Origin: CAYFJO01 sp964343305
Lineage (GTDB): Bacteria > Planctomycetota > Planctomycetia > Pirellulales > Pirellulaceae
DNA length: 5,549 bases
Direction: 5' to 3'
Assembly (NCBI GenBank): GCA_964343305.1
Contig: CAYFJO010000628.1
Coordinates: forward strand, 1 to 5,549
Below, piece after piece: positions 5,145 through 5,549 of this stretch. Below the pieces are notes generated by a model, which had not been told where the DNA came from, did no database searches, and was given only the letters and a program-made list of their open reading frames with translations. Every line of letters starts with the position of its first letter. Position 1 is the first letter of the stretch. Both the position numbers and the translations under genes were made by a program.

Positions 5145-5225
5145 GGTTCGAAAAGGGGTCAGGTACCTTTGTACAGGGCACCCTTCGGGCCGTACCGGCA
5201 AAGGTACCTGTCCCCTTTTTGAACC
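5145..5225. repeat. Repeat C: long palindrome with 27-bp arms (REP/RAYT-like)
   Basis: The arms 5145-5171 and 5199-5225 are reverse complements with two mismatches. Each carries a core of the form AGGGG-T/A-CAGGTACCTTTG. The 27-nt centre can add a GTAC/GTAC pair (5171-5174 with 5192-5195) and a CCC-TTC-GGG hairpin. The GGGG-x-CAGGTACC core resembles, from memory, palindromes mobilised by REP-associated (Y1, RAYT-type) transposases; no such gene is in the window. It occupies nearly all of the divergent gap between the transpeptidase and zinc-ribbon genes. Confidence 0.85.
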
Positions 5226-5234
5226 ATGAACGAA

Positions 5235-5263
5235 TTGCGAGTTCGTCCGGATTTCGCTCAAAT
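5235..5263 (+). promoter_or_regulatory. Weak promoter candidate for the zinc-ribbon gene
   Basis: TTGCGA (5235-5240) and TCAAAT (5258-5263) are 17 bases apart, each four of six to sigma-70 consensus. Transcription would start close to ATG 5274. This is tentative and assumes the downstream start is used. Confidence 0.2.
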
Positions 5264-5273
5264 GTCAACTGTG

Positions 5274-5525
5274 ATGACTGATCCAGAGTGGGACGACGGC
5301 TTTGAATATGATGAGTATCCGGATACGGATGACGTCGATGATCCACAGGTACTTCCTTGTCCTGAATGTGGTACGGACATCTACGAAGATTCAGAGCAAT
5401 GCCCCGCGTGCGGCCAGTACGTGACGTTCGAGCACAGTCCCTGGACCGGTCGGCCAACATGGTGGATCGTGCTCGGCGTTCTTGGTGTCATCGCTGTGAC
5501 CGCGATGCTATCACTTGGGGTTTGA
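5274..5525 (+). CDS. Small acidic zinc-ribbon protein with C-terminal membrane helix
   Basis: From ATG 5274 the product has 83 residues in three parts. An Asp/Glu/Tyr-rich N-terminus (PEWDDGFEYDEYPDTDDVDD) comes first. A zinc ribbon follows with two Cys pairs, LPCPECGTDIYEDSEQCPACGQ being the segment (CPEC and CPAC, 11 residues between the inner cysteines). A single hydrophobic helix near the C-terminus (WWIVLGVLGVIAVTAML) follows GRPTWW. It is probably a tail-anchored membrane protein with the ribbon in the cytoplasm. The pattern recurs in planctomycetes as far as I recall, with no assigned function. The frame is open from ATG 5226, with another ATG at 5262. The 16 extra residues are basic and unlike the acidic domain, and 5226 abuts repeat C, so I prefer 5274. 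No start has a clear Shine-Dalgarno. Confidence 0.75.
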   Translation: MTDPEWDDGFEYDEYPDTDDVDDPQVLPCPECGTDIYEDSEQCPACGQYVTFEHSPWTGRPTWWIVLGVLGVIAVTAMLSLGV

Positions 5526-5549
5526 GACTTTCGAATCTTGCGCGGGGGG

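Overview
The window looks like chromosomal DNA of a planctomycete, probably a Pirellulaceae/Rhodopirellula-type bacterium. The evidence is a secreted SHD1-domain reading frame, a small acidic zinc-ribbon membrane protein, a proline-rich LysM/YkuD L,D-transpeptidase, sparse Shine-Dalgarno sites, and several unrelated palindromic repeats in intergenic DNA. The lineage is inferred from protein character and recall, not from a search.

Layout. Positions 1-1140 are decayed accessory DNA. They hold the N-terminal part of an IS66-type transposase (minus strand, with an in-frame amber codon and truncation at the first catalytic Asp), next to an SHD1-domain gene whose signal peptide and domain lie in different frames. 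A double hairpin (repeat A, 1171-1215) follows. Next is a plus-strand GNAT acyltransferase (1274-1888) that resembles the GNAT domains of polyketide synthase loading modules. It converges on a small minus-strand HTH gene (1961-2191), and a 22-bp perfect inverted repeat (repeat B, 1893-1952) separates the two. A minus-strand four-helix membrane protein of unknown function (2318-2938) is AT-richer than its neighbours. It is preceded by a leader hairpin (2959-3018) and, further up, by a compact structure with two tandem hairpins inside an outer stem (3120-3180). The right part holds pyrE (3371-3928) behind a membrane-anchored LysM/L,D-transpeptidase gene (3986-5125), both on the minus strand. A third palindrome with 27-bp arms (repeat C, 5145-5225) fills the divergent gap to a plus-strand zinc-ribbon protein (5274-5525).

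The intact genes do not form an obvious single pathway. PyrE is pyrimidine biosynthesis, the transpeptidase is envelope-related, and the GNAT, HTH, membrane and zinc-ribbon proteins have no clear shared job. The transpeptidase and pyrE genes are 57 bp apart and may be cotranscribed. I see no CRISPR array, tRNA, rRNA or convincing defence or biosynthetic system. The most unusual content is the palindromic intergenic DNA: at least four distinct structured elements in 5.5 kb, one with paired base changes between its two tandem hairpins.
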